Of a stretch of DNA of 64,000 bases, positions 8,178 through 17,276 are shown in pieces. The position numbers and the translations under genes are program-made. Every line of letters begins with the position of its first letter. The first letter of the stretch is position 1. The stretch lies in the NCBI RefSeq assembly GCF_011761985.1, contig NZ_JAASQT010000005.1:1-64000 (forward strand), written 5' to 3'. The notes under the pieces were generated by a model. That model was given only the letters and a program-made list of their open reading frames with translations, was not told the origin of the DNA and ran no database searches. The DNA comes from Brevundimonas terrae. Lineage in GTDB: Bacteria; Pseudomonadota; Alphaproteobacteria; Caulobacterales; Caulobacteraceae.

Positions 8178-9574
8178 CCCAGAACCTGAAAACAAAAGTC
8201 CTGATCATCGGCGCGGGCACGGGCGGCTATGTGGCCGGTATCCGTTGCGGGCAGCTGGGTCTGGAGACCGTACTGGTGGATGCGTCTGCTGGTCTCGGTG
8301 GCACCTGCCTGAACGTGGGCTGCATCCCGTCCAAGGCCATCATCCATGCGGCGGGCAAGTATGAAACCGTCGCTAAGGCGGCATCGGACGCTGGCACGCT
8401 GGGCATTACCGCGTCCGCTCCGGCCATCGACCTGAAGAAGACGGTCGAGTGGAAGGACGGCATCGTCAAGAAGCTGAACGGCGGCGTTTCGGCCCTGCTG
8501 AAGAAGGCCAAGGTCAAGGTCATCAAGGGCTGGGCGACGTTCGAAGACGCCAAGACTTGCATCGTGGCGACCGAGGATGGCGACATCCGCATCAGCGCCG
8601 AACACGTCATTCTGGCCACGGGTTCCGAGCCGGTTGAGTTGCCGTTCCTGCCGTTCGGTGGTGACGTTATCTCCTCGACCGAAGCTCTGTCCCTGCCGGA
8701 AGTGCCCAAAAAGCTGGTCGTCGTTGGTGGCGGCTATATCGGTCTGGAACTGGGCATCGCCTTCCGCAAATTGGGCGCGGAAGTCGCCATTGTGGAAATG
8801 GCTGACCGCATCCTACCGCTGTACGACAAGGCCCTGACCGATCCGGTCGCCAAATGGCTGGAGCGTCACGGCGTCGAGCTGATGCTGGGTGCCCGCGCTG
8901 GTGGTTTCGGTGACGGCAAGCTGAACGTCACGGACAAGGACGGCAACCCGCTGCAACTGGCCGCCGACAAGGTGCTGGTGACCGTGGGCCGCCGCGCCCG
9001 CACCAAGGGCTGGGGTCTGGAGAATATGGGCGTGGCTATGGACGGCCCGTTCGTGAAGATCGACGACCGCTGCGCCACCTCGATGAAGAACGTCTGGGCC
9101 ATCGGTGACCTGACGGGCGAACCGATGCTGGCGCACAAGGGCTCGGCGCAGGGCGAGGTCGTGGCCGAGATCATCGCGGGCCACAACAAGCGTTTCGATC
9201 CGACCACCATCGCCGCTGTCTGCTTTACCGAGCCGGAAATCGTCTCGGCGGGTCTGGGTGTTTCGGACGTTGAAGGCCGCGACGATGTCATTCAGGCGGT
9301 GTTTCCGTTTGCTGCCATCGGCCGTGCGCTGGCCATCGAGGCAGGCGAGGACGGCGGCTTCGTGCGCGTGATCGCGTCTAAGTCCGATCACCGCCTGTTG
9401 GGTATCCAGGCCGTCGGCCAGCACGTTAGCGAACTGTCCAACAGTTTCGCCCAGATGCTGGAAATGGGCGCTGTGCTGGAAGACGTCGCCGGCACCATCC
9501 ACGTCCACCCGACGCTCGGCGAAGCCTTCCACGAGGCCTCCCTGCGCGCGCTGGGCCACGCGATCCATATCTAA
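8174..9574 (+). CDS. lpdV: Dihydrolipoyl dehydrogenase (E3)
   Basis: FAD-dependent E3 that reoxidises dihydrolipoyl-E2 with NAD+; 466 residues, normal length. Features in order: FAD-binding GAGTGGYVAGIR near residue 14, redox-active disulfide GGTCLNVGCIPSK near 43-55, NAD-binding VVGGGYIGLELG near 180, and C-terminal interface motif HVHPTLGEAFHEA with the catalytic His-Glu pair. The first codon overlaps the stop of the preceding small secreted protein. Its place at the end of the bkd operon suggests it is dedicated to this complex, although E3 can be shared with other 2-oxoacid dehydrogenases. Confidence 0.95.
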   Translation: MTQNLKTKVLIIGAGTGGYVAGIRCGQLGLETVLVDASAGLGGTCLNVGCIPSKAIIHAAGKYETVAKAASDAGTLGITASAPAIDLKKTVEWKDGIVKKLNGGVSALLKKAKVKVIKGWATFEDAKTCIVATEDGDIRISAEHVILATGSEPVELPFLPFGGDVISSTEALSLPEVPKKLVVVGGGYIGLELGIAFRKLGAEVAIVEMADRILPLYDKALTDPVAKWLERHGVELMLGARAGGFGDGKLNVTDKDGNPLQLAADKVLVTVGRRARTKGWGLENMGVAMDGPFVKIDDRCATSMKNVWAIGDLTGEPMLAHKGSAQGEVVAEIIAGHNKRFDPTTIAAVCFTEPEIVSAGLGVSDVEGRDDVIQAVFPFAAIGRALAIEAGEDGGFVRVIASKSDHRLLGIQAVGQHVSELSNSFAQMLEMGAVLEDVAGTIHVHPTLGEAFHEASLRALGHAIHI

Positions 9575-9582
9575 CCCTTCGC

Positions 9583-9722
9583 CGTCATCCTCCGGCTTGA
9601 CCGGAGGATCCAGCGGCGCGCGATAGCGCGAAACCCACGGGCAAGGCGGCGAAAGCTCACCTTCCGGTGCCGTTGGATCCCCCGATCTACGCCCGAAGAC
9701 GGGCTTCGTCGGAGGATGACGA
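9583..9722. repeat. Intergenic palindromic repeat element
   Basis: The ends are exact inverted repeats: CGTCATCCTCC at 9583 and GGAGGATGACG ending at 9721. A second inner pair is GGATCCA near 9606 and TTGGATCC near 9673. The sequence type (GTCATCC..CGGCTTGACCGGAGGATCC) is a common dispersed intergenic repeat in alphaproteobacterial genomes. It lies between the E3 stop and a lipoprotein gene and could fold into a long hairpin that ends the bkd transcript. No coding capacity is claimed for it. Confidence 0.7.
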
Positions 9723-9810
9723 CTGTTTCTCCTCCCTCGCAAGCAGGGGGTGTTGCGATTGCCAAGGGCTGGCAATCATGTTCACTGACTTGAAATGTCG
9801 GGGGATGGCT

Positions 9811-10299
9811 ATGTGGCGAAGTGTGTTGGCGGCTCTGTGTCTGCTTGTGCTGGCAGCCTGCGGTCAGGGCACGCAGGGAGCGTCGCAAACGGGTGAGCAA
9901 GTCCTGATCGCATCAGTCGCTGTTGCGCCGTATCCAGATGCGGTGGAAGTGCGCGTATTTGTGTCTGATCTTCAAGGTGGTGAGCGGGTCGAGGCGCGTA
10001 AACTCTCGCTGCCAGAGCGTCAGGCCTTTGAGCAGACGCTAAAACTCAATAACTACGACCGTGGCCCTGAGTACGCGGCAGCCTGTTTCGTCCCGCACCA
10101 TTTCTTCCGCTATTTTGACGCGGCGGGCAAACAAGTGGGCGAAATCAGCGTGTGCTTCTGCTGTGGCGGCACCGCGAGCACACCAAACATTGCTGCCCCC
10201 TTACCGAAGGACGCAACCTATCAAGTCCTTGGCGTGAAATATGATGCCCTCGAAACCCTGCTCAAGAGCTGGGACGTTGAGAGCGAGATAGGCTGCTAG
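9811..10299 (+). CDS. Putative lipoprotein of unknown function
   Basis: A 162-residue protein with a lipoprotein signal peptide and lipobox LAAC (mature N-terminal Cys at about residue 16), so probably lipid-anchored. The open frame continues upstream into the palindromic repeat, but ATG 9811 is preferred: a GGGG stretch lies about six bases upstream and the signal sequence begins there. The mature part has a central YAAACFVPHHFFRYFD segment and a Cys-rich motif, SVCFCCGG, near residue 120, which could bind metal or form disulfides. Family not recognised. It is followed directly by a strong terminator. Confidence 0.7.
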   Translation: MWRSVLAALCLLVLAACGQGTQGASQTGEQVLIASVAVAPYPDAVEVRVFVSDLQGGERVEARKLSLPERQAFEQTLKLNNYDRGPEYAAACFVPHHFFRYFDAAGKQVGEISVCFCCGGTASTPNIAAPLPKDATYQVLGVKYDALETLLKSWDVESEIGC

Positions 10300-10305
10300 G
10301 GGCAT

Positions 10306-10342
10306 AGAAAAAGCCGCCGGGGTTTCCCTCGGCGGCTTTTCT
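10306..10342. terminator. Bidirectional terminator between lipoprotein gene and thrS
   Basis: GCCGCCGGGG and CCCTCGGCGGC pair around a short loop, flanked by an A-run on the left and a T-run on the right. It can therefore end transcription of both convergent genes. Confidence 0.85.
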
Positions 10343-10361
10343 GCATCGGGCTTGGGCAACC

Positions 10362-12311
10362 TTAGACGTCGTGTTCGACGCCGTCGCGGATGCGTTTCAG
10401 GTCGGGGGCCAGAGCTTCGTCGGTCAGCATGGCGATGGCTTCTTCGATCGTGACGATCGTTTGGGCCTGTGAGCCGAGGCGACGGATGGCGACCTTGCCT
10501 TCTTCGGCTTCCTTGCGGCCGACGACAGCGATGACCGGCACCTTGTTCACCGAGTGCTCGCGGATCTTGTAGTTGATCTTCTCGTTGCGAAGATCGATCT
10601 CGGTGCGCAGGCCAGCGGCCTTGAACTTGGCGAGAACTTCCTCGGCATAGCCGTCGGCGTCAGAGGTGATGGTGGTCACCACAGCCTGCGTCGGGGCCAG
10701 CCACAGCGGGAAGGCACCGGCATAGTTCTCGATCATAATGCCGATGAAGCGCTCGAAGCTGCCTAGGATCGCGCGGTGCAGCATCACAGGACGGTGCTTT
10801 TGGCCGTCTTCGGCGATGTAGGTCGCATCGAGACGTTCCGGCAGGACATAGTCCAGCTGGATCGTGCCACAGGTCCATTCGCGGCCGATGGCGTCCTTGA
10901 CGATGAAGTCCAGCTTCGGCGCATAGAAGGCACCGTCGCCCTCGGTGACGACCGGCTCGGTGCCCGCGGCACGGGAGGCCTCGAGCATTTGAGCCTCGGC
11001 CTTGTCCCAGAACTCTTCGGTGCCAGCGCGCGTCTCGGGGCGGGTGCCGAGCGAGATGTATTTGGTTTCCATGCCGAGGTCGGCGTGGACTGAACGGGCC
11101 AGCTTGATGAAGTTGGACGTCTCTTCGACGATCTGGTCTTCACGGCAGAAGATGTGGGCGTCGTCCTGCGTAAACCCGCGCACGCGCATCAGGCCGTGCA
11201 GCGAGCCGGACGGCTCATAGCGGTGGCAGGCACCGAACTCGGCCATACGCAGCGGCAGTTCGCGGTACGAACGCTGGCCCTGATCGAAGATCTGCACGTG
11301 GCCCGGGCAGTTCATCGGCTTCAGCGACAGGGTTTCACCCTCGACCGTTTCGCACACAAACATGTTGGCGCGGTACTTGTCCCAGTGGCCCGAGGCTTCC
11401 CAGAATTTGCGGTCTAGAACCTGCGGGGTCTTCACCTCGACATAGCCGGCATCATCCAGACGGCGACGCATATAGGCTTCCAGCACACGCCACAGCACCC
11501 AGCCCTTAGGGTGCCAGAAGACCATGCCGCGGCCTTCTTCCTGCATGTGGAACAGCTCCATCGAGCGGCCCAGCTTGCGGTGGTCGCGCTTTTCGGCTTC
11601 TTCGATACGCAGCAGATAGGCGTCGAGGTCTTCCTTGGTGGCCCATGCGGTGCCGTAGATGCGCTGTAGCTGCGCACGGTTCGAGTCACCGCGCCAATAG
11701 GCACCGGCCAGCTTGGTCAGTTTGAAGGCCTTGCCGACGAACTTGGTGGTCGGGAAGTGCGGACCACGGCACAGATCGGCCCACTCGCCTTGCTTATAGA
11801 CGGTGATGGTTTCCGATTCCGGCAGGTCGCGGATCAGCTCGGCCTTATATTCCTCGCCGATCTTTTCGAAGTGGGCGATGGCTTCGTCGCGGTTCCAGAC
11901 CACGCGTTCCAGCTTGGCACCGCGATCAATGATCTCGGCCATCTTCTTTTCGATTTTGGGGAAATCGTCGGTCGAGAAGGGCTCGTCGCGGGCGAAGTCG
12001 TAATAGAAGCCGTCTTCGATCGCCGGACCGATAGTCACCTGCGTACCGGGGAACAGTTCCTGAACCGCTTGGGCCAGAACGTGCGCGGCGTCGTGGCGGA
12101 TGGTTTCCAGCGCCTCGGCATCGTCGCGCATCAGAAGGCGGAAATCACCGTCGCCCTCGATGACGCGGTGCAGGTCGCGCTGTTCGCCATTCCAGACGGC
12201 CAGAGCCGCCTTTTTGGCCAGAGACGGGGAGATGGCAGCGGCAACGTCAAAGGCCGTGGAGCCTTGCGGATACTGGCGGACGGCGCCGTCTGGGAAGGTC
12301 AGATTGATCAT
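10362..12311 (-). CDS. thrS: Threonyl-tRNA synthetase
   Basis: Charges tRNA-Thr with threonine; 649 residues, standard size. Domains: N-terminal TGS (about 1-60), the alanyl/threonyl second additional editing domain (about 70-235), the class II catalytic core (about 250-540) with motif 2 region [11 protein letters not shown] and motif 3 region [13 protein letters not shown], and the C-terminal anticodon-binding domain (about 545-640). Zinc ligands are expected in the core, for example the Cys of KPMNCPGH. Its ATG overlaps the yidD stop as ATGA. No T-box leader is visible; expression is probably from the upstream IscU-like/yidD unit. Confidence 0.97.
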   Translation of the reverse strand: MINLTFPDGAVRQYPQGSTAFDVAAAISPSLAKKAALAVWNGEQRDLHRVIEGDGDFRLLMRDDAEALETIRHDAAHVLAQAVQELFPGTQVTIGPAIEDGFYYDFARDEPFSTDDFPKIEKKMAEIIDRGAKLERVVWNRDEAIAHFEKIGEEYKAELIRDLPESETITVYKQGEWADLCRGPHFPTTKFVGKAFKLTKLAGAYWRGDSNRAQLQRIYGTAWATKEDLDAYLLRIEEAEKRDHRKLGRSMELFHMQEEGRGMVFWHPKGWVLWRVLEAYMRRRLDDAGYVEVKTPQVLDRKFWEASGHWDKYRANMFVCETVEGETLSLKPMNCPGHVQIFDQGQRSYRELPLRMAEFGACHRYEPSGSLHGLMRVRGFTQDDAHIFCREDQIVEETSNFIKLARSVHADLGMETKYISLGTRPETRAGTEEFWDKAEAQMLEASRAAGTEPVVTEGDGAFYAPKLDFIVKDAIGREWTCGTIQLDYVLPERLDATYIAEDGQKHRPVMLHRAILGSFERFIGIMIENYAGAFPLWLAPTQAVVTTITSDADGYAEEVLAKFKAAGLRTEIDLRNEKINYKIREHSVNKVPVIAVVGRKEAEEGKVAIRRLGSQAQTIVTIEEAIAMLTDEALAPDLKRIRDGVEHDV

Positions 12312-12544
12312 GGTTTGGTCTTAACTGGTGGGACGGGGTCGTAACCCGACCCGCCGAATGGATGGCATTTACAGAGACGGCGTACAGTCAGCCACCCCCC
12401 GCGAACCGGACCGTGCTGGATCAGCGCATCGCGTCCATAGTCCGAACAGGTCGGAAGGAAGCGGCACTGCTGGCCGATCAGGGGTGACAGCGTGACCTTA
12501 TAGCCCCGATGGGCTGCGCGGACGCCGCGTTCATAGAGAGACAT
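12308..12544 (-). CDS. yidD: Membrane protein insertion efficiency factor YidD
   Basis: Small (78-residue) YidD/haemolysin-like protein thought to help YidC-dependent membrane insertion. It contains the conserved [24 protein letters not shown] core with the three-Cys pattern [12 protein letters not shown] and KCHPF. A longer frame opens at 12628, but the ATG at 12544 is preferred because GAAGGGAC lies just upstream and family members begin with a short basic amphipathic helix such as [15 protein letters not shown]. It lies between an IscU-like gene and thrS and overlaps thrS by four bases. Confidence 0.9.
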   Translation of the reverse strand: MSLYERGVRAAHRGYKVTLSPLIGQQCRFLPTCSDYGRDALIQHGPVRGGWLTVRRLCKCHPFGGSGYDPVPPVKTKP

Positions 12545-12624
12545 ATGTCCCTTCGCCGGGGGCTGGTGAGGATGGTTGCCGATCTTATCCCCTTTCAGAG
12601 CAGGGGTTTCAACCGCGCATGGCC

Positions 12625-13092
12625 TCACGCCGCACCGGCGATGTTAGTTCGTGTATCTGTGTGGTGTTTCAGCGCCTGCCGCACAGCGTCCAGCAAAGCC
12701 TCGATGGCGACCATCGAAGAGGCATGGCGGGCGGGATAGTCGGCCACCTGTTTGAGGATACGCAAACCCTCGAAGCGGCCCTCCGGGCCTTCGCCGCCGG
12801 ATTTCAGCATGGCCAGCATGGCGTCGCGGGCGGCTTCGATCTCTGCAAGGCGGCTACCTATGGCCGCTTCGCCGACCACGCCCGCGCCGGCTTGGCCGAG
12901 GGCGCAGGCTTTGACGTCCTGTGCAAAGCGGACGACATGGCCGTTTTCATCAAGGTCGACATCGACGATCGCGCGCGATCCGCACAGCTTGGCGATCTTT
13001 TCACCCGTACCTTCGGGCGCAGACAGACGTCCTGCATACGGCAGGTTGGCCGCAAGCGACAGGATACGGGCGCTGTAAAGGTCGTCGATCAC
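12625..13092 (-). CDS. NifU/IscU-like iron-sulfur scaffold family protein
   Basis: A 155-residue homologue of the IscU/NifU N-terminal domain, probably involved in iron-sulfur cluster assembly. Two of the usual cluster-ligand cysteines are seen, C37 (KLCGSR) and C63 (KACALGQA). The third position, where canonical IscU has Cys, reads YPARHASS, with H123 close by. Alphaproteobacterial relatives next to yidD often show this form, so cluster binding may differ from true IscU. It is the first gene of a unit with yidD and thrS. Confidence 0.8.
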   Translation of the reverse strand: MIDDLYSARILSLAANLPYAGRLSAPEGTGEKIAKLCGSRAIVDVDLDENGHVVRFAQDVKACALGQAGAGVVGEAAIGSRLAEIEAARDAMLAMLKSGGEGPEGRFEGLRILKQVADYPARHASSMVAIEALLDAVRQALKHHTDTRTNIAGAA

Positions 13093-13140
13093 GGATGAAC
13101 AGATAGGCCTTTGGGCAAGAAAATTAAAGCCGTTACGGCC

Positions 13141-13998
13141 TTAGCGGTTTAGCGAATCCCAACTGCGGGCGGTGGAGGGCACCGAGGCCGCGGTCACGGG
13201 CGCTTGCGTGCCTTGCGCGGGCTCCTGTGCCTGCTGGGTGCGCTGGGCCAGCCAGGCCAGATTTTGATCGACCAGTTCGGGCGGCAGGTCACGGCGCAAA
13301 ATGGTTTCGGCCTCCTGCATCTTGCCTTGCAGGCCAAGGGCCAGAGCCAGATTTTGGCGCACCTGAAGCGATGCATTCGGTTGGGCAGCGGCACGGCGCA
13401 GCAGGGTCTCGGCCTCGGCCATATTGCCTGATCCCATGCGGGCAATGGCGATATTGGTCAGGACTTCGGGCTGTTCGGGCGACAGGGCCAGCGCGGCGTG
13501 CCATGCGGTATTGGCGTCGTCAAAACGGCGGACCTGCTGATAGGCAACCCCCAGAAGCGACAGGGGCTGCCAGTCCCGACGGGTGGCATCGCGGGCGCGT
13601 TCCAGTGCGGCAATGCCATAAAAGGCCTGACCGCGGGCAATATGGGCGCGGCCGATTTCCATCATAGCGGCGGTGTTTTGTGGCTGGACCGTCAGTACGC
13701 TTTCGGCGGTCTCGGCGGCGCGGTCAAACTGGCCGAGTTCGCGAAGGGCCTGTGCCATCTTCACACCGGCCACGGGGTCCATCGGGTTGATGGCGTGCTC
13801 GTTGCCCCAGAAGACCGAGCGGCTGAGCGCATCGGTGCGTTCATAGGCGGCGCGGGTGGCGGCATCGGCAGGCAGTCTGGGCGCGGGGGCTTCGGGTGCC
13901 GGTGCGGTTTGCGTGACGGCACGGCTATGGGCCGCAGGTGCAAATGCGGCGGTGACAGCCAGACTTAAGGTTGCAGCGAGGCAGAGTGTGCGCGACAT
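13141..13998 (-). CDS. Secreted TPR protein (TadD-like)
   Basis: A 285-residue tetratricopeptide protein with a Sec signal peptide (about 1-25). TPR helices fill about 75-265, for example AQALRELGQFDRAAETAESV and NMAEAETLLRRAA. The frame opens at a TTG at 14028, but the ATG at 13998 directly precedes the signal peptide and is chosen. The architecture resembles TadD/pilus-assembly TPR proteins of Flp pilus systems. The tad cluster in this window lacks a tadD gene, so it could serve that role from here, but the link is only inferred. It is divergent from the leucyl aminopeptidase gene. Confidence 0.75.
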   Translation of the reverse strand: MSRTLCLAATLSLAVTAAFAPAAHSRAVTQTAPAPEAPAPRLPADAATRAAYERTDALSRSVFWGNEHAINPMDPVAGVKMAQALRELGQFDRAAETAESVLTVQPQNTAAMMEIGRAHIARGQAFYGIAALERARDATRRDWQPLSLLGVAYQQVRRFDDANTAWHAALALSPEQPEVLTNIAIARMGSGNMAEAETLLRRAAAQPNASLQVRQNLALALGLQGKMQEAETILRRDLPPELVDQNLAWLAQRTQQAQEPAQGTQAPVTAASVPSTARSWDSLNR

Positions 13999-14095
13999 GG
14001 AGATGTTCCGGAACCTTGAGGTGTCCAAAGTGCTGTCTGCAAACTGCGGCCACGGGCGCTAAGGTCTAGTTAATGCCCGTTAAGGGACGAAAGAG

Positions 14096-15502
14096 ATGCC
14101 AATGACCGTAGATCGTCACCACAACCTTGTGTCCGCCTCGGATCAGGCGCGTCCGATCTGGCGTGTCGAAAGCGATGCGTCCCTGACGGATGCGCATGCG
14201 GCATGGGCCACAGCCAATGGCTTCAAGGGCAGATCCGGCCAGTTGCTGGTGGTGCCCGATAGCGCAGGGGCCCCTGAGGGTGCCTATGTGGGAACCGGCA
14301 AGGCGTTTGATCCGATGAGCCTTCGCAGCCTTGCGGCCCGTCTGCCGCAGGGAGATTGGAAACTGCTTGGTGTTCCGTCCGATGCCGAGGCTGAACTGGC
14401 AGCGGTGGCCTTTGGGCTGGGGGGTTATGTCTTTGATCGCTACAAGCCGTCGAAAGAAAAGCCGCAGGCCCGTCTGGTGGTCGATGAAAGCGTCGATCTG
14501 GACGCGGTAAGGCGCATCGTGGCTGCCTGTGCCCTGACGCGTGAAATGGTCGATACGCCGGCGCAGGACATGGGGCCTCTGCAACTGGAAACCATTGCCC
14601 GCGAGATCGCCGAGGAAAGCGGTGCGGCTTTCAGCGTGATCATTGGCGATGACCTGCTGGAGCAGAACTATCCGGCGGTTCACGCCGTGGGCCGTGCGGC
14701 AACGCCTGCGCGAGCGCCGCGTGTGATCGAGATGGGCTGGAACCTCGACAAGACCGACTGGCCGCTGGTGGCGCTGGTGGGCAAGGGCGTGGTGTTCGAC
14801 ACCGGCGGGCTGGACCTCAAGGGGGCCGCCGGTATGCGCAATATGAAAAAGGATATGGGCGGGGCGGCCCATGCCCTGTCGCTGGGCCGTCTGGTGATGC
14901 AGTCGGGTCTCAAGCTGCGGCTAGTGGTGCTGGTGGCGGCGGTTGAAAATGCTGTGTCGGGTGATGCCTTCCGTCCCGGCGATATCTTGTCCAGCCGCAA
15001 GGGACTGACCATCGAGATCGGCAATACCGATGCCGAGGGGCGCCTGATCCTTGCCGATATCCTGACCCGTGCGGGCGAGCACAACCCCGATCTGACGGTG
15101 GACTTTGCTACCCTGACGGGCGCGGCGCGTATCGCCTTGGGGCCGGAACTTCCGCCGCTTTACACGGCAGACGATGAACTGGCAGCGGGCGTTATGGCGG
15201 CGGCGCAGGCTGTGCGCGATCCGCTATGGCGTATGCCTTTGTGGGATGGCTATGCGGCGGCCTTGGATAGCGAGATGGCGGATGTCCGCAATGACAGCGC
15301 CGCATGGGCGCAGGCCGGATCGGTGACGGCGGCCCTGTTCCTGCAAAAATTCGCGCCTGAAACCGGATCATGGGCGCATATGGATGTGTTTGCGTGGAAT
15401 CCACGCAACCGCGCCGGTCATCCCGAAGGCGGCGAAGCCCAGACTCTGCGGGCATGGTTCCATTATCTGCAGCATAGTTTTGCAAATCGCGGGGCGCGTT
15501 AA
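14096..15502 (+). CDS. Leucyl aminopeptidase family protein (M17)
   Basis: Cytosolic M17 metallo-aminopeptidase, 468 residues. An N-terminal alpha/beta domain (about 1-150) is followed by the catalytic domain. The metal and substrate region VFDTGGLDLKG...MKKDMGGA lies around 235-260, and the family signature NTDAEGRLILAD at about 310-321. It releases N-terminal amino acids from peptides and usually forms hexamers needing two metal ions. The start is the ATG at 14096; a second ATG six bases later is possible. It is followed after 64 bases by an NlpC/P60 hydrolase gene, a pair that recurs in alphaproteobacteria and may work on peptide turnover. Confidence 0.92.
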   Translation: MPMTVDRHHNLVSASDQARPIWRVESDASLTDAHAAWATANGFKGRSGQLLVVPDSAGAPEGAYVGTGKAFDPMSLRSLAARLPQGDWKLLGVPSDAEAELAAVAFGLGGYVFDRYKPSKEKPQARLVVDESVDLDAVRRIVAACALTREMVDTPAQDMGPLQLETIAREIAEESGAAFSVIIGDDLLEQNYPAVHAVGRAATPARAPRVIEMGWNLDKTDWPLVALVGKGVVFDTGGLDLKGAAGMRNMKKDMGGAAHALSLGRLVMQSGLKLRLVVLVAAVENAVSGDAFRPGDILSSRKGLTIEIGNTDAEGRLILADILTRAGEHNPDLTVDFATLTGAARIALGPELPPLYTADDELAAGVMAAAQAVRDPLWRMPLWDGYAAALDSEMADVRNDSAAWAQAGSVTAALFLQKFAPETGSWAHMDVFAWNPRNRAGHPEGGEAQTLRAWFHYLQHSFANRGAR

Positions 15503-15566
15503 CATCCGATTTGTTTTCGGGGCTTAGAAAGGCAGCTCACCTGTGTGAGCTGCATCAGAGTTTCGT

Positions 15567-16370
15567 TTGTCCGATCTCCAGTCCCTTGTGCCGCCTGGTC
15601 CGGCCCTGATCCTTCGGGACGGGGAGAGGACTGTGCTGGCTGAACAGGCTCTTGAGGGACTGGTGCGCGCCGAGGCGTACCGCCACACGACCACCATGTA
15701 TTGCCGACAGGCGATTGCCGATATTTTTGCCGATGACGGCGAACGTATCGACCAAATCCTGCATGGCGAGATTTTCGACGTGCTGGAATATCGCGGCGAT
15801 CGCGCTTTCGGGCGTGCGCGTCGTGACGGCATTGTCGGCTGGGTGGCTCTGGAACATCTGGACAAGGGTGCGCCCCTGGCCACGCGACGTGTGGCGTCGG
15901 TTTCGGCCAAGTTGCCGCTCAATGCGCTGGTGACCGAAGCAGTCGAAGGCGTTGAGGATCACGACCTGCAACCGGTCGGTGATTTCGAGCAAGAGCCTGT
16001 GGCTGTGGCCGAACGCCTGCTGGGCCGACCGCATGCTCTTGGGGCGCGCTCGTCCGTCGAGACAGATTGCTCGGGTCTGGTGCAACAAGCGCTGCTGGCC
16101 TGTGGTTTGCCGGGGCCGCGCCGTTCGCATGCTCAGGCCGATCTGGGCCGTGCGGTCAGTCGCGAAGAAGCGGCTCGAGGCGATCTGGTGATCTGGAAAA
16201 CGATGACCACAGACACGTCATGGACGGGACACTCGGCCATTATGGTGGATGCCGATCAGGTCATCCATGCGACAGACATTCACGGTGGCGTGGTGATCGA
16301 GGCCCTTTCGGACGTCGAGACACGTCTGGTGGCAGATGGCTTTGAAAGCGCGATCTTCCGCCGCCTCTAG
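15567..16370 (+). CDS. NlpC/P60 family peptidase with SH3-like domains
   Basis: Predicted gamma-D-glutamyl-diamino acid endopeptidase of the NlpC/P60 group, 267 residues. The N-terminal 130 residues look like bacterial SH3 domains (EIFDVLEY, GIVGWVALEHL). The C-terminal domain has the catalytic Cys in TDCSGLVQQAL (C168) and the catalytic His in TGHSAIMVD (H222), with a third polar residue at HATD (H234). No signal peptide is seen, which suggests recycling of muropeptides or peptides in the cytoplasm. The start is uncertain: the frame opens at a TTG without a clear ribosome-binding site. Confidence 0.85.
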   Translation: MSDLQSLVPPGPALILRDGERTVLAEQALEGLVRAEAYRHTTTMYCRQAIADIFADDGERIDQILHGEIFDVLEYRGDRAFGRARRDGIVGWVALEHLDKGAPLATRRVASVSAKLPLNALVTEAVEGVEDHDLQPVGDFEQEPVAVAERLLGRPHALGARSSVETDCSGLVQQALLACGLPGPRRSHAQADLGRAVSREEAARGDLVIWKTMTTDTSWTGHSAIMVDADQVIHATDIHGGVVIEALSDVETRLVADGFESAIFRRL

Positions 16371-16396
16371 ACATTTTTCACATTTATCACAGGCAC

Positions 16397-16424
16397 AAAA
16401 AAGGCGACCCGCAGGTCGCCTTTC
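16397..16424. terminator. Bidirectional terminator between NlpC/P60 gene and cytochrome c gene
   Basis: A ten-base-pair stem (AAAGGCGACC with GGTCGCCTTT) has a four-base loop. The longer T-run is on the minus strand, so it mainly serves the cytochrome gene. Confidence 0.8.
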
Positions 16425-16442
16425 TCATAACTGGTATCTGGC

Positions 16443-17126
16443 TTAAGCCGCCGGAGCCGCTTCCGCAGCCGGAGCTGCCTCGGCAGCCGCGCCTTCGGCC
16501 GGAGCCGCAGCAGCATCACCTTCAGCAGCCGGAGCCGCTTCACCTTCAGCCGGAGCCGCAGCGCCCGGTTGACGTGCGGGGTCCGGAGCCGGAATAGCAA
16601 AACCAGCCGAACCTTCCGAACGCAGATAGGCGATCAGGTTGATACGGGTCTGCTCGTCACGGATGCCGGCGAACGACATCTTGGTGCCCGGTACATAGCG
16701 GCCCGGAGCGGTCAGGAAGTGATCCAGCTCGTCATAGTTCCAGGTCGGTGCCTCGGCCTTGTGCTTGGCCATGGCGTCCGAATAGGCAAAGCCCGCAGCA
16801 TGCATGACCGGACCGCCGACAACGCCGTGCAGGTTCGGACCGGTGCCCGTTGCGCCACCGGCATTGACCGTGTGGCAGGCCACGCAGCGCGCAAAGGCCG
16901 CTTGACCAGCCGCGACGTCAGCCACCGGCAATACAGTTCCCCAGTCGATGGGCAGCACGACTTCGGCGCCAGCGGCGGCCTCGTCGGGCGCATCAACAAA
17001 ATAGCCCATCTTTTCAGGCGCCTTGGTGTGATACACCGCGCTCGAAACCTGCTGGACTACCAGGATCGCGAAGGCCGTGCCGAGGCACGCGCCCATAATC
17101 TTGTTCCACTTCAGATCGCCGCTCAT
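16443..17126 (-). CDS. cycM: Membrane-anchored cytochrome c (CycM-like)
   Basis: Class I cytochrome c held in the inner membrane by an uncleaved N-terminal segment (about residues 12-30); 227 residues. The haem attachment site CVACH is at about 81-85, and a likely Met ligand lies in GTKMSFAG. The family passes electrons from the bc1 complex to aa3-type oxidase. The start is set at the ATG reading MSGDLKWNK, typical of homologues, although a GTG lies four codons upstream. The last 50 or so residues are an Ala/Pro/Glu/Gly low-complexity tail built from AEGEAAPA-like repeats, longer than is usual for this family. Confidence 0.88.
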   Translation of the reverse strand: MSGDLKWNKIMGACLGTAFAILVVQQVSSAVYHTKAPEKMGYFVDAPDEAAAGAEVVLPIDWGTVLPVADVAAGQAAFARCVACHTVNAGGATGTGPNLHGVVGGPVMHAAGFAYSDAMAKHKAEAPTWNYDELDHFLTAPGRYVPGTKMSFAGIRDEQTRINLIAYLRSEGSAGFAIPAPDPARQPGAAAPAEGEAAPAAEGDAAAAPAEGAAAEAAPAAEAAPAA

Positions 17127-17276
17127 ACGCGTCGTCACATCCCGTATTAGATGAGCCCCCCGTCCGCATTGCGGCGTTCAGGCGTTTTCCCTACTTTAGG
17201 CGTCTCTGACACGCTAGCGCAGCCTTATCAACCTGTCCGACGACATTGTCGGACCAATCTGGACTTCTTTTTGTCG

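Noticed and set aside
16446..16570. GC-rich repeats first considered as a CRISPR-like or intergenic repeat array
   Set aside because: The repeats are in frame within the cytochrome c gene and encode its Ala/Pro/Glu-rich tail; no regular spacers are present.
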